Assembly: GCA_964528755.1 (NCBI GenBank)
Contig: CAZGWN010000007.1
Coordinates: 1-63,404 of the forward strand
Origin: Raineyella sp964528755
Lineage (GTDB): Bacteria; Actinomycetota; Actinomycetes; Propionibacteriales; Propionibacteriaceae
Reading direction: 5' to 3'
DNA length: 63,404 nucleotides
Within the stretch, counting starts at the first letter, position 1; each line of letters starts with the position of its first letter. Position numbers and translations under genes: made by a program. Shown one piece after another: positions 16,939 through 26,533 of the stretch. The notes beneath the pieces are model-generated. The model saw nothing but the letters and a program-made list of their open reading frames with translations, was not told where the DNA came from and ran no database searches.

Positions 16939-16998
16939 TGCTGTCGGGGTGAGCGCGAACCCGACCCGTACGCAACCCGCTGGACGAAGGAGGACCCC

Positions 16999-17787
16999 AT
17001 GGGCGTACTCGATGAGTTGACCGCGGGCGCCCGGCGCGACATGGAACGGCGTCGCGCGCGGGTTCCGTTCGACGAGGTCGTCCGGCGGTCGGCCGGCGCG
17101 CCGCCACCGCGCGACCCGATGCCCGCCTTCCGGGCGCCCGGGATCTCGGTGATCGCCGAGGTCAAGCGCTCCAGCCCGTCGAAGGGGGCACTGGCCGCCA
17201 TCCCCGACCCGGCCGAGCTCGCCGCGGCGTACGAGGCCGGTGGCGCGGCCGCGATCTCGGTGCTCACCGAGCCGCACCGGTTCGGCGGCAGCCTGGACGA
17301 CCTGGCCGCCGTACGCGCGCGGGTGGGCCTGCCGGTGCTGCGCAAGGACTTCCTCACCGACGACTACCAGCTGTGGGAGGCACGGGCCGCGGGCGCCGAC
17401 CTCGTCCTGCTCATCGTCGCCGCGCTCACCGACGCGGAGCTGGCCCACCTGCTGGGCACCGCCGGTGAGCTGGGCATGACGCCATTGGTGGAGGCACACA
17501 CCGCCGAGGAGGTCCGCCGCGCCGCCGATGTCGGTGCGACCCTGCTCGGCATCAACAACCGCAACCTGCAGACCCTGGTGGTCGACCCGGCGAACTTCGC
17601 CCGACTGGCCCCACTGGCCCCGGCCGGTGCCGTCCTGGTCGCCGAATCGGGGGTGAGGGCCCCGGAGGACGTCGCCGGCTTCGCCCGGGCGGGTGCCGAT
17701 GTGGTGCTGGTGGGAGAGGCGCTGGTCACCGGCTCCGATCCCGCCGCCGGGGTCCGCGCGATGAGAGAGGCTGTCCATGTCCGATGA
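16999..17787 (+). CDS. trpC: Indole-3-glycerol phosphate synthase TrpC
   Basis: TrpC closes the indole ring from CdRP. The 262-residue TIM barrel has the catalytic segments VIAEVKRSSPSKG, VLRKDFLTDDYQ, LLGINNRNLQT and VAESGV. It is monofunctional, without a fused TrpF. The ATG at 16999 follows GAAGGAGG by five to six bases. It overlaps trpB by 11 bases. The product of PriA (49.3 kb) is its expected substrate source. Confidence 0.97.
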   Translation: MGVLDELTAGARRDMERRRARVPFDEVVRRSAGAPPPRDPMPAFRAPGISVIAEVKRSSPSKGALAAIPDPAELAAAYEAGGAAAISVLTEPHRFGGSLDDLAAVRARVGLPVLRKDFLTDDYQLWEARAAGADLVLLIVAALTDAELAHLLGTAGELGMTPLVEAHTAEEVRRAADVGATLLGINNRNLQTLVVDPANFARLAPLAPAGAVLVAESGVRAPEDVAGFARAGADVVLVGEALVTGSDPAAGVRAMREAVHVR

Positions 17788-19147
17788 ATCCGTGTCCGGC
17801 GAACCCACCCGTGCCAACGTGCGCGAGATCGTCGGCCAGCGTCCCTGGGACGGCCGGACCCGACCGGACGCCCGCGGCCACTTCGACCGGCTCGGCGGAG
17901 CGTTCGTCCCCGAGGCACTGCACGCCGCCCTGGCCGAACTCGACGAGGCCTTCGAGAAGTCCGTCGTCGACCCGGCGTTCCTCGACCGGCTGCGCGGGCT
18001 GCGCGCCGACTACGCGGGCCGGCCGACCCCGCTGACCGAGGCGCCGCGCCTGTCGAAGCTGGCCGGCAACGCCCGGATCGTCTTCAAGCGTGAGGATCTC
18101 AACCACACCGGCTCGCACAAGATCAACAACGTGCTCGGCCAGGCGCTCCTGGCCGTCCGGATGGGCAAGAAGCGGGTCATCGCCGAGACCGGTGCCGGCC
18201 AGCACGGCGTCGCGACCGCGACGGCGGCCGCGCTGCTCGGGCTGGAGTGCCGGATCTACATGGGTCGCACCGACACCGTCCGGCAGGCGCTCAACGTCGC
18301 CCGGATGCAGTTGCTCGGGGCCGAGGTGATCGCCGTCGACTCCGGTACCGCGACGCTGAAGGACGCGATGAACGAAGCCCTGCGCGAGTGGGTCGCCACG
18401 GTCGACACCACCCACTACCTGATCGGTACAGTGGCCGGTCCGCACCCGTTCCCGACCGTGGTCCGGGAGTTCCAGCGGATCATCTCCACCGAGGCGCGCG
18501 CCCAGTTCCTCGACCGGTACGGCAGGCTGCCCGATGCGGTGTGCGCCTGCGTCGGCGGCGGGTCCAATGCACTGGGCTCGTTCGCGGACTTCCTGCCCGA
18601 CGACTCCGTCGCCCTGTTCGGCTTCGAGGCCGGCGGCGAGGGGCTCGACACCCCCCGGCACGCCGCCTCGATCGGGGCGGGCTCGGTCGGCGTCCTGCAC
18701 GGCTCGCGGACCTACATCCTCCAGGACGAGGACGGTCAGACCCTGCCCTCGCACTCGGTGTCGGCCGGCCTGGACTACCCCGGCGTCGGCCCCGAGCACG
18801 CCTGGCTGGCGGACGCCGGCCGGGCCACGTACGAGGCGGTCACCGACGACGAGGCGATGACGGGCTTCCGCGAGGCGACGCGCCTGGAGGGCCTGATGCC
18901 GGCGATCGAATCGGCCCACGCCGTGGCCGGCGCGCTGCGGCTGGGGCGGCGGCTCGCCGAGACCCATCCCGACCTGTCGCCGCTGATCATGGTCACCCTG
19001 TCCGGTCGCGGGGACAAGGACGTCAACACGGCCACCCGCTGGTTCGGGCTGACCGGCGAACCAGACCGGGTCGTGGGACGGATCCCGGACTTCGCCAGCC
19101 GTCCCGCCACCGACACTCCCACCTCGAGCACTCAGGAGCAGGCATGA
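17777..19147 (+). CDS. trpB: Tryptophan synthase beta chain TrpB
   Basis: TrpB condenses indole with serine in the alpha2-beta2 complex. The 456-residue protein is of the TrpB1 type. It has the PLP lysine K115 in HTGSHKINN, the phosphate-binding loop CVGGGSNALG and the conserved EDLNHTG before the lysine. The C-terminal SGRGDKDV is also present. An N-terminal extension of about 35 residues is longer than in enterobacterial TrpB but usual in actinomycetes. It overlaps trpA as ATGA, consistent with stoichiometric translation. Confidence 0.97.
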   Translation: MSDESVSGEPTRANVREIVGQRPWDGRTRPDARGHFDRLGGAFVPEALHAALAELDEAFEKSVVDPAFLDRLRGLRADYAGRPTPLTEAPRLSKLAGNARIVFKREDLNHTGSHKINNVLGQALLAVRMGKKRVIAETGAGQHGVATATAAALLGLECRIYMGRTDTVRQALNVARMQLLGAEVIAVDSGTATLKDAMNEALREWVATVDTTHYLIGTVAGPHPFPTVVREFQRIISTEARAQFLDRYGRLPDAVCACVGGGSNALGSFADFLPDDSVALFGFEAGGEGLDTPRHAASIGAGSVGVLHGSRTYILQDEDGQTLPSHSVSAGLDYPGVGPEHAWLADAGRATYEAVTDDEAMTGFREATRLEGLMPAIESAHAVAGALRLGRRLAETHPDLSPLIMVTLSGRGDKDVNTATRWFGLTGEPDRVVGRIPDFASRPATDTPTSSTQEQA

Positions 19148-19989
19148 CACCCGACGGGCTGTGCACCCCCGCCCTGGAGCGGGCCCGTGCGGAGGGCCGG
19201 GCCGCGTTCATCGGCTACCTCCCCGTGGGATACCCGAACCTGCCGCACTCGCTGGAGGCGATGCGGGCGCTCGTCGACCCCGGTGACGGTCCCGGCGCCG
19301 ACCTGGTCGAGATCGGCATCCCCTACAGCGACCCGATGATGGACGGCCCGGTCATCCAGGCCGCCGCCACCCGTGCCCTGGAGCGGGGGGTACGGGTGCG
19401 CGACGTCCTGGCCGCCACCGAGGCCGTCGCGCGGGCGGGCGCCACGGCGTGCGTGATGACCTACTGGAACCTCGTCGAGCAGTACGGGCCGGAGGCCTTC
19501 GCCCGGGACTTCGCCGCCGCCGGCGGCGCCGGGGTGATCACCCCCGACCTGACCCCGGACGAGTCCGAGGACTGGATCCCGGCGACCGATGCCCACGGCA
19601 TCGACCGGATCTACCTGGTCGCGCCGTCCTCGACCGACGACCGGATCATCTCCACCGCCGACGCGGCCCGCGGTTGGCTCTACGCCACCGCCGTGATGGG
19701 GGTGACCGGGGCGCGCGCCACCACGTCGGCGGCGGGTCGCCGGCTCGTCGAACGGATCCGTCGGCTCAGCCCCGGCACCCGGATCGGCATCGGTCTGGGG
19801 GTGTCGAACGGCGACCAGGCCGCCGAACTCGCCGGATACGCCGATGCGGTGATCGTCGGGTCGGCGCTGGTGCGCACCCTGCTCACCGCCGAGGCGGACG
19901 GGCGGCCGGGCGACACCACCCGCTTGCGCGCGCTGACGGTCGATCTGGCCCGCGGCGTCCGGGCCGGGACGAGCGGGGCGGCCGCGTGA
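19144..19989 (+). CDS. trpA: Tryptophan synthase alpha chain TrpA
   Basis: TrpA cleaves indole-3-glycerol phosphate and channels indole to TrpB. The 281-residue TIM barrel keeps the catalytic glutamate E56 in LVEIGIPYSDP and the following aspartate region (MMDGPVIQ). The flexible loop ATAVMGVTGAR and the phosphate site GIGLGVSNGDQ are also present. ATG start overlaps trpB, and the stop overlaps lgt as GTGA. Confidence 0.97.
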   Translation: MTPDGLCTPALERARAEGRAAFIGYLPVGYPNLPHSLEAMRALVDPGDGPGADLVEIGIPYSDPMMDGPVIQAAATRALERGVRVRDVLAATEAVARAGATACVMTYWNLVEQYGPEAFARDFAAAGGAGVITPDLTPDESEDWIPATDAHGIDRIYLVAPSSTDDRIISTADAARGWLYATAVMGVTGARATTSAAGRRLVERIRRLSPGTRIGIGLGVSNGDQAAELAGYADAVIVGSALVRTLLTAEADGRPGDTTRLRALTVDLARGVRAGTSGAAA

Positions 19990-20858
19990 TCCCCCTGGTC
20001 ATCCCCAGCCCGCCGCAGGGGGAGTGGGACATCCCCCTGGGCGGCACCGGCGTGGTCATCCCGATCCGGGCGTACGCCCTGTGCATCCTCACCGGCATCG
20101 TGGTCGCCTGGTGGATCTCCTCGCGTCGGTGGCAGGCGCGCGGTGGCCGGCCCGAGACGCTGGAGACGGCCATCCTCTTCGCGGTTCCGGCGGGCATCGT
20201 CGGGGCGCGCCTCTACCACGTCATCACCGACCACCAGCTCTATTTCGGGCCGGGCCGCAACCCTGTCGAGGCGCTCTACATCTGGCAGGGCGGGCTGGGC
20301 ATCTGGGGGGCGGTCGCCGCCGGGGCCCTGGCGGTCTGGCTGGTGTGCCGCAGTCGGGGTGCGTCGTTCGCCGCGATGGCCGACGCGCTGGCCCCGGGTG
20401 TGGCGGTCGCGCAGGGGATCGGGCGTCTCGGCAACTGGTTCAACCAGGAACTGTTCGGCCGGCCGACGACGCTGCCCTGGGGTCTGGCCATCGACCCGGA
20501 GCACCGCCCGGCGGGATACGAGACGTACGAGACCTTCCACCCGACGTTCCTCTACGAGATGATCTGGGTCTTCCTCGTCGCGGGCATCCTGGTGCTCGCC
20601 GACCGGCGCTTCCGGCTCGGGCACGGGCAGGTGTTCGCCGCCTACATCACCCTCTACACCTTCGGCCGGTTCTGGGTGGAGGGCCTGCGGATCGACACCG
20701 CCAACCACATCGGCGGCTGGCGGATCAACGAGTACGTGTCGCTCGTGGTCTTCCTGGGTGGCCTGACCGCGTTCGTGCTGCTCCGCCGCCGCTGGCAGGA
20801 CCGGGAACCGGCCGACCTGGTCGACCCGCGGACCCCCGCCGAGGTGCCCGCGGAATGA
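19986..20858 (+). CDS. lgt: Prolipoprotein diacylglyceryl transferase Lgt
   Basis: Lgt moves a diacylglyceryl group from phosphatidylglycerol to the lipobox cysteine of prolipoproteins in the membrane. The 290-residue polytopic protein has about seven membrane helices. It also has the family signature GRLGNWFNQELFG near residue 145 and the conserved arginine in GARLYHV. The trpA-lgt pairing is usual in actinomycetes, although the proteins do not share a pathway. GTG start overlaps trpA. Confidence 0.96.
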   Translation: MIPLVIPSPPQGEWDIPLGGTGVVIPIRAYALCILTGIVVAWWISSRRWQARGGRPETLETAILFAVPAGIVGARLYHVITDHQLYFGPGRNPVEALYIWQGGLGIWGAVAAGALAVWLVCRSRGASFAAMADALAPGVAVAQGIGRLGNWFNQELFGRPTTLPWGLAIDPEHRPAGYETYETFHPTFLYEMIWVFLVAGILVLADRRFRLGHGQVFAAYITLYTFGRFWVEGLRIDTANHIGGWRINEYVSLVVFLGGLTAFVLLRRRWQDREPADLVDPRTPAEVPAE

Positions 20859-21640
20859 CCGCCGGTCCCTCCGGGGCCGCTCGGGCCTGGGTCGTGGTGG
20901 CCGTGCTCGCCGTGCCGACCGCCACCGTGCTCCTCGCCGATCGGCTGCTGTGGGGCTGGCGATGGCCCGACCCCGGATTGCTCGGGCCGGCCACCATGGC
21001 GCCGGCGGCGGGCATCGCCGCCGTCGCCCTACTGCGGCGTCGGCTGCCCGGACTGCGCACCGCGCTCCGGCCGGGGGTCGATCTGCGGGTCGCCCGCCGC
21101 GGACTGTTCCTGCTCGCCGTCCCGGCGGCCCTGCTCGTCAGCTGGAACCAGGTCTGCCTGCTGCTGGGCTGGCTGCCGGTCCCGCGGATCGACGTGTCCG
21201 CCGGAATGCCACTGCCCGCCCGGCTCGTCGCGTACATCCCGCTGGCTCTCGTCCAGGAGGGGGCCTGGCGCGGCATCGTGCTGCCGACCCTGCGAACCGC
21301 GTACGGCTGGCTGACCGCGGCCGCTGCCACGGGAGTGGTGTGGGGACTGCTGAGCGCGCCGACGTGGCGGTTCGGTCCGCTCTTCGGCGCCCTGAGCGTG
21401 CTCACCACCGTCGGCTGGTCGGTGCTGGTCGGAGCCGTCGTGGCGGACATGCACCGCGGGCAACTGTGGGCCGCGACGGCGTTCGGGTGGGGCACCATGG
21501 TCGCCCTGTTCCTGTTGCTGCCGGAGGAGACCGGGCTGTGGGAGGCCGGTTGGGTGCTCGCCACCGTTGCACTCGTCGGCGGGGCCGTGGCAGTGTGGCT
21601 GTACGGGCGGCGCCGCCCCGGCCAGATGACGATCAGGTAA
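20855..21640 (+). CDS. CPBP/CAAX-protease-like membrane protein, probably catalytically degenerate
   Basis: The 261-residue protein has about seven membrane helices in the arrangement of the CPBP (Abi, bacterial CAAX protease) family. The first motif, normally EExxxRG, reads QEGAWRG at residues 134-140. The second motif, normally ending in the metal-ligand histidine, reads GLLSAPTW without histidine. Compare the intact CPBP protein at 47191-47982. It may be a non-proteolytic relative, or the family assignment may be wrong. It overlaps lgt as ATGA and ends the operon. Confidence 0.65.
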   Translation: MTAGPSGAARAWVVVAVLAVPTATVLLADRLLWGWRWPDPGLLGPATMAPAAGIAAVALLRRRLPGLRTALRPGVDLRVARRGLFLLAVPAALLVSWNQVCLLLGWLPVPRIDVSAGMPLPARLVAYIPLALVQEGAWRGIVLPTLRTAYGWLTAAAATGVVWGLLSAPTWRFGPLFGALSVLTTVGWSVLVGAVVADMHRGQLWAATAFGWGTMVALFLLLPEETGLWEAGWVLATVALVGGAVAVWLYGRRRPGQMTIR

Positions 21641-21964
21641 CGGGACGGAACGATTGTGTTACGCACTGGTGACGTCCGTTTACCTTCCCGACTTGTTCGG
21701 GGAGAATGACTGCCTGGAAGATTGCGGCCGCGCAGCGCTGCCCGGAGCACCTTCCGCCTTGTTGCGGTTGCGTGGCATCCTCTCCGGATGCGGGCCGTGC
21801 GCCGGGCGCCGTCGGTCCCGGATGCCTGCCGGCTTTCACCCGGAGTCCATACTGTGCGTACGGGTGCCGACCCCGGACGACCCGATGCGTACAGTGGGCG
21901 CGGCCGTTCCACTGCTCCCTCCCGTGCACTTGGGCACGGAAGGGCCGATCCGAGGGGAGAAGCT
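21641..21964 (+). other. gltB upstream region
   Basis: This gap of 324 bases has no credible gene. Near its 5' end lie four 5-base half-sites at an 11-base period (21647-21684), described separately. A TACAGT at 21890-21895 is the best -10 candidate for gltB. It would give a leader of about 65 bases with a GGGGAGA site at the end. No riboswitch or attenuator structure was recognised. Confidence 0.5.
21647..21684 (+). promoter_or_regulatory. GlnR-box-like repeated half-sites upstream of gltBD
   Basis: GGAAC, GTTAC, GTGAC and TTACC occur with exactly six bases between each pair. GlnR boxes of actinomycetes consist of GTnAC and GAAAC half-sites with the same six-base spacing. The first, second and third half-sites fit loosely and the fourth poorly. 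The location upstream of glutamate synthase supports nitrogen control, but the match is imperfect. Confidence 0.3.
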
Positions 21965-24900
21965 GTGGCTCCTGACTCTTTGCCGGCGCAGGCCGGCCAC
22001 CCGCAGGCCGGGTTGTACGACCCGGGCTATGAGCACGACGCCTGCGGGGTGGCTTTCGTGGCGGACCTTTCGGGGAAGCCGACCCACCGCATCATCGAGC
22101 AGGGCCTGGAGGCTCTCCGCAATCTCGACCACCGCGGCGCCACCGGTGCCGACGACAAGGCCGGCGACGGCGCGGGCATCCTGTTGCAGATCCCCGACGC
22201 GTTCCTCCGGTCGGTCTGTGACTTCGACCTGCCCGAGGCCGGCTCGTACGCCGTCGGGATGGCCTTCCTGCCCAAGAAGGAACGGCAGCAGGCCTCGGCC
22301 CGCCAGCACATCGAACAGATCGCCGCCGAGGAGGGCCTGCGGGTGCTCGGCTGGCGGCCGGTGCCGGTCCGGCCCGAGGGGCTGTCGCAGATCTCACAGC
22401 ACGTCATGCCGCACTTCGAACATCTCGTGGTCACCCCGCTGGAGGGCGGCCGTCGTGGTATCGAGGTGGACCGGCTGGTCTACGGGCTGCGACGCCGGGC
22501 CGAGCGCGAGGCGCACGTCTACTTCCCCTCGCTGTCCGCGCGCACCCTCGTCTACAAGGGGATGCTCACCACGCTGCAGCTGGAGGAGGTCTTCCCCGAA
22601 CTGCACGACGACCTGATCACCTCGGCGTTGACGGTGGTGCACTCCCGATTCTCGACCAACACCTTCCCCGCCTGGGAGTTGGCCCACCCGTTCCGGATGA
22701 TCGCCCACAACGGCGAGATCAACACCGTACGGGGCAACAAGAACTGGATGCGGGCCCGCGAGGCGCTGCTGGCCTCCGACCTCATCCCCGGTCCGCTGGA
22801 GCGGCTGTTCCCGATCTGCGATCCGAACGCGTCCGACTCGGCGTCCTTCGACTCGGTGGTCGAGTTGCTCAACCTCGGTGGGCGCAGCCTGCCGCACGCC
22901 ATGCTGATGATGATCCCGGAGGCCTGGGAGAACAGCGACTCGATGCCGCAGGAGTTGCGCGACTTCTACGCCTACCATTCCTGTCTGATGGAGCCGTGGG
23001 ACGGCCCGGCATGCGTGACGTTCACCGACGGCACCCAGATCGGCGCCGTGCTCGACCGCAACGGACTGCGGCCGGGTCGTTACTGGATCACCCGCGACGG
23101 GCTGGTCGTGCTGGCCTCGGAGTCGGGGGTGCTGGACATCCCCGACCACGACCTGGTCACCAAGGGCCGGCTGAAGCCCGGCGAGATGTTCCTCGCCGAC
23201 CTGTCGCAGCACCGGATCGTGCCGGACGCCGAGATCAAGGCGAAGCTGGCCACCTGCGCCCCGTACGGCGAGTGGCTGGCGGAGGGACGGCTCCGGTTGT
23301 CGGAACTGCCCCAGCGCGAGCACGTCGTGCACACCCACTCCTCGGTCACCCGTCGCCAGCAGATGTTCGGCTACTCCGAGGAGGAGTTGCGCCGGATCAT
23401 CGCCCCGATGGCCAACACCGGGGCCGAACCGATCGGAGCGATGGGCTCGGACACGCCGATCCCGGTGCTGTCGAAGCGACCCAAGCTGATGTTCGACTAC
23501 TTCGTCGAGCACTTCGCCCAGGTGACGAACCCGCCGCTGGATGCCATCCGCGAGGAGCTGGTCACCAGCCTCTACAACACCATCGGCCCCGAGCAGAACC
23601 TGCTCGACCCGAGCCCGGCGTCGTGTCGCCAGATCGTGCTGTCCTACCCGATCCTCAACAACGACGAGCTGACCCAACTGGTCCGGATCAACCAGGACGG
23701 CACCCTGCCGGGCTTCACCTCCCACGTGTTGCGTGGCCTCTACCAGGTCGAGTTGGGCCGCGACGGCCTGGAGAAGCGGCTGGAGGAACTGTGCGAGGAG
23801 GCCTCCGAGGCGATCGCCGAGGGGGCCCGGATCCTCATCCTGTCCGACCGGCACGCCAAGCAGGAGTGGGCGCCGATTCCCACCCTGCTGTTCACGGCGG
23901 CGATCCACCATCACCTGGTCCGCGAGAAGGCCCGCACCAAGGTCGGCATCGTCGTCGAGGCCGGCGACGTCCGCGAGGTGCACCACGTGGCGACCCTGAT
24001 CGGGTACGGCGCCGCGGCGGTCAATCCCTACCTCGTCTTCGAGACCGCCGAGGACCTGGCCCGGACCGGGACCTACGTCGATCTCGACCCGGCCAAGGCC
24101 GTCGCGAACGTGGCGAAGGCGCTCGGCAAGGGCGTGCTCAAGGTGATGTCGAAGATGGGCGTGTCGACGGTGGCCTCCTACACCGGGGCGCAGATCTTCG
24201 AGGCGGTCGGGCTGTCGCAGGAGATGATCGAGCGCTACTTCACCGGCACCACGTCGAAGATCGGCGGGATCGGGCTGGCCGAGGTGCACCAGCAGATCGC
24301 CGCCTGCCACGACATGGCCTACCCGGTCGACGGCATCCCGCTGGCACACCGCCGGCTGCAGATCGGCGGCGACTACCAGTGGCGCCGCGAGGGTGAGGAG
24401 CACCTGTTCGACCCGGAGACCGTCTTCCGGCTCCAGCACTCCACCCGGCACCGCCGCTACGACGTGTTCAAGGAGTACACCGGTCGGGTCAACGACACCT
24501 CCGAGCGGCTGATGACGCTGCGCGGGCTGCTGAAGTTCCGCCACAACCGGGAGCCGATCGACATCGACGAGGTCGAGCCGGTCTCCGAGATCGTCAAGCG
24601 GTTCGCCACCGGCGCGATGTCGTACGGGTCGATCTCGATGGAGGCCCACCAAACGCTCGCCATCGCGATGAACCGTCTCGGTGGCAAGTCCAACACCGGC
24701 GAGGGCGGCGAGGATCCCGAAAGGCTGCACGACCCGGAGCGGCGGTCGGCGATCAAGCAGGTCGCGTCGGGCCGGTTCGGCGTCACCTCGGAGTACCTGT
24801 CGTACGCCGAGGACATCCAGATCAAGATGGCCCAGGGAGCCAAGCCCGGCGAGGGCGGTCAGCTCCCCGGCGGCAAGGTGTACCCGTGGATCGCGCGCAC

Positions 24901-26533
24901 CCGCCACGCCACCCCCGGGGTGGGCCTGATCTCCCCGCCGCCGCACCACGACATCTACTCGATCGAGGACCTCAAGCAGCTCATCCACGACCTCAAGTGC
25001 GCCAATCCCGAGGCCAGGATCCACGTGAAGTTGGTCTCCGAGTCCGGGGTCGGCACGGTCGCGGCCGGGGTGGCCAAGGCGAAGGCCGACGTCGTGCTCA
25101 TCTCGGGCCACGACGGTGGCACCGGCGCCGCCCCGCTGACCTCCCTCAAGCACGCGGGCACCCCCTGGGAGCTCGGCCTGGCCGAGGCGCAGCAGACCCT
25201 GATGGCCAACGGGCTGCGGGACCGGATCGTGGTCCAGTGCGACGGCCAGATGAAGACCGGCCGGGACGTCGTCATCGCCGCCCTGCTCGGGGCGGAGGAG
25301 TTCGGCTTCGCCAGCGCGCCGCTGGTCGTCTCGGGGTGCGTGATGATGCGGGTCTGTCACCTGGACACCTGCCCGGTGGGCGTGGCCACGCAGAACCCCG
25401 AGCTGCGCAAGAAGTTCTCCGGCAAGCCGGAGTTCGTCGAGACGTTCTTCGAGTACGTCGCCGAGGAGGTCCGCGAGATCCTCGCCGAGCTCGGCTTCCG
25501 GACCCTCGCCGAGGCGGTCGGCCGCAGCGACCAGCTCGACACCCGCGCCGCCGAGGGCCACTGGAAGGCCTCCGGCCTGGACCTCAGCCCGATCCTGCAC
25601 CAGCCGTCCGTGCCCGAGGGCACCGCCCGGCGGCACGTGATCGACCAGGACCACGCGCTGGACGAGCAACTCGACGAGCAGCTGATGGATCTGGTGGAGC
25701 CGGTGCTGGCCGCGGCCCGCGAGGGACGTACACCGGAGCCCGTACGCGGGACGATCAGGGTGCGCAACGTGCACCGGACGGTCGGCACCGTGCTCGGCCA
25801 CCGGATCACCCTGGCCACCGATGGCGCCGGGCTGCCCGACGACACCGTCGACATCACCTTCACCGGCTCGGGCGGACAGAGTTTCGGCGCCTTCATCCCG
25901 CGAGGGCTGACCATGCGGCTGATCGGCGACTCCAACGACTACGTCGCCAAGGGGCTGTCAGGCGGCCGGATCATCATCGCGCCGCCGGCCGATGCCGGCT
26001 TCGTCGCCGAGGAGCAGATCATCGCCGGCAACGTCATCGGCTACGGCGCCACCTCCGGGGAGATCTTCCTGCGGGGTCAGGTGGGTGAGCGGTTCTGTGT
26101 CCGCAACTCGGGCGCCAAGGCCGTGGTCGAGGGCGTCGGCGACCACGGCTGCGAGTACATGACCGGTGGTGTGGTGATCGTGCTCGGCTCGACCGGGCGC
26201 AACTTCGCGGCCGGGATGTCGGGTGGAGTGGCGTACGTGCTGGACCTGGACCCCCGCCGGCTGAACACCGAGTTGGTCGACCCCCTGCCGCTGGAGGCCG
26301 ACGACGTACGGGTCGTCCGCGATCTGCTGGCCCGTCACCGGGCCGAGACGGGCTCCGCCGTGGCCGGGCGCCTGCTGGCCGGCGAGGCGGTGGACGCGGT
26401 GATCGGGGAACGGTTCACCAAGGTGCTGCCCCGTGACTACGCCCGGGCCCTCGCGGCGCGGGCGGAGGCGGCCGCCCAGGGCCTCGACGAGGCCGCCACG
26501 ACCGAGAAGATGATGGAGGCGACCCGTGGCTGA
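21965..26533 (+). CDS. gltB: Glutamate synthase large subunit GltB
   Basis: GltB makes two glutamates from glutamine and 2-oxoglutarate using electrons from GltD. The 1522-residue protein is full length. A short propeptide precedes the N-terminal-nucleophile cysteine C27 in YEHDACGVAF, which becomes the mature terminus of the glutaminase domain. The FMN/synthase domain includes SNTGEGGEDPER and KPGEGGQLPG. The 3Fe-4S cysteines are in VSGCVMMRVCHLDTCPVGVATQNP. The C-terminal GXGXG beta-helix (GVVIVLGSTGRNFAAGMSGG) is also complete. The GTG at 21965 follows GGGGAGA. It overlaps gltD by 8 bases. Confidence 0.97.
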   Translation: MAPDSLPAQAGHPQAGLYDPGYEHDACGVAFVADLSGKPTHRIIEQGLEALRNLDHRGATGADDKAGDGAGILLQIPDAFLRSVCDFDLPEAGSYAVGMAFLPKKERQQASARQHIEQIAAEEGLRVLGWRPVPVRPEGLSQISQHVMPHFEHLVVTPLEGGRRGIEVDRLVYGLRRRAEREAHVYFPSLSARTLVYKGMLTTLQLEEVFPELHDDLITSALTVVHSRFSTNTFPAWELAHPFRMIAHNGEINTVRGNKNWMRAREALLASDLIPGPLERLFPICDPNASDSASFDSVVELLNLGGRSLPHAMLMMIPEAWENSDSMPQELRDFYAYHSCLMEPWDGPACVTFTDGTQIGAVLDRNGLRPGRYWITRDGLVVLASESGVLDIPDHDLVTKGRLKPGEMFLADLSQHRIVPDAEIKAKLATCAPYGEWLAEGRLRLSELPQREHVVHTHSSVTRRQQMFGYSEEELRRIIAPMANTGAEPIGAMGSDTPIPVLSKRPKLMFDYFVEHFAQVTNPPLDAIREELVTSLYNTIGPEQNLLDPSPASCRQIVLSYPILNNDELTQLVRINQDGTLPGFTSHVLRGLYQVELGRDGLEKRLEELCEEASEAIAEGARILILSDRHAKQEWAPIPTLLFTAAIHHHLVREKARTKVGIVVEAGDVREVHHVATLIGYGAAAVNPYLVFETAEDLARTGTYVDLDPAKAVANVAKALGKGVLKVMSKMGVSTVASYTGAQIFEAVGLSQEMIERYFTGTTSKIGGIGLAEVHQQIAACHDMAYPVDGIPLAHRRLQIGGDYQWRREGEEHLFDPETVFRLQHSTRHRRYDVFKEYTGRVNDTSERLMTLRGLLKFRHNREPIDIDEVEPVSEIVKRFATGAMSYGSISMEAHQTLAIAMNRLGGKSNTGEGGEDPERLHDPERRSAIKQVASGRFGVTSEYLSYAEDIQIKMAQGAKPGEGGQLPGGKVYPWIARTRHATPGVGLISPPPHHDIYSIEDLKQLIHDLKCANPEARIHVKLVSESGVGTVAAGVAKAKADVVLISGHDGGTGAAPLTSLKHAGTPWELGLAEAQQTLMANGLRDRIVVQCDGQMKTGRDVVIAALLGAEEFGFASAPLVVSGCVMMRVCHLDTCPVGVATQNPELRKKFSGKPEFVETFFEYVAEEVREILAELGFRTLAEAVGRSDQLDTRAAEGHWKASGLDLSPILHQPSVPEGTARRHVIDQDHALDEQLDEQLMDLVEPVLAAAREGRTPEPVRGTIRVRNVHRTVGTVLGHRITLATDGAGLPDDTVDITFTGSGGQSFGAFIPRGLTMRLIGDSNDYVAKGLSGGRIIIAPPADAGFVAEEQIIAGNVIGYGATSGEIFLRGQVGERFCVRNSGAKAVVEGVGDHGCEYMTGGVVIVLGSTGRNFAAGMSGGVAYVLDLDPRRLNTELVDPLPLEADDVRVVRDLLARHRAETGSAVAGRLLAGEAVDAVIGERFTKVLPRDYARALAARAEAAAQGLDEAATTEKMMEATRG

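Noticed and set aside
16870..16998. T-box or Trp-leader-peptide attenuator before trpC
   Set aside because: There is no T-box consensus and only an isolated TGG; the hairpin is reported without that interpretation.
22394..25801. Very long minus-strand frame opposite gltB
   Set aside because: It is a GC-codon-bias shadow: no start signal, His/Gly/Val/Asp-rich composition and full antisense overlap with a conserved enzyme. The same holds for the frame opposite dnaE (32912-35626).
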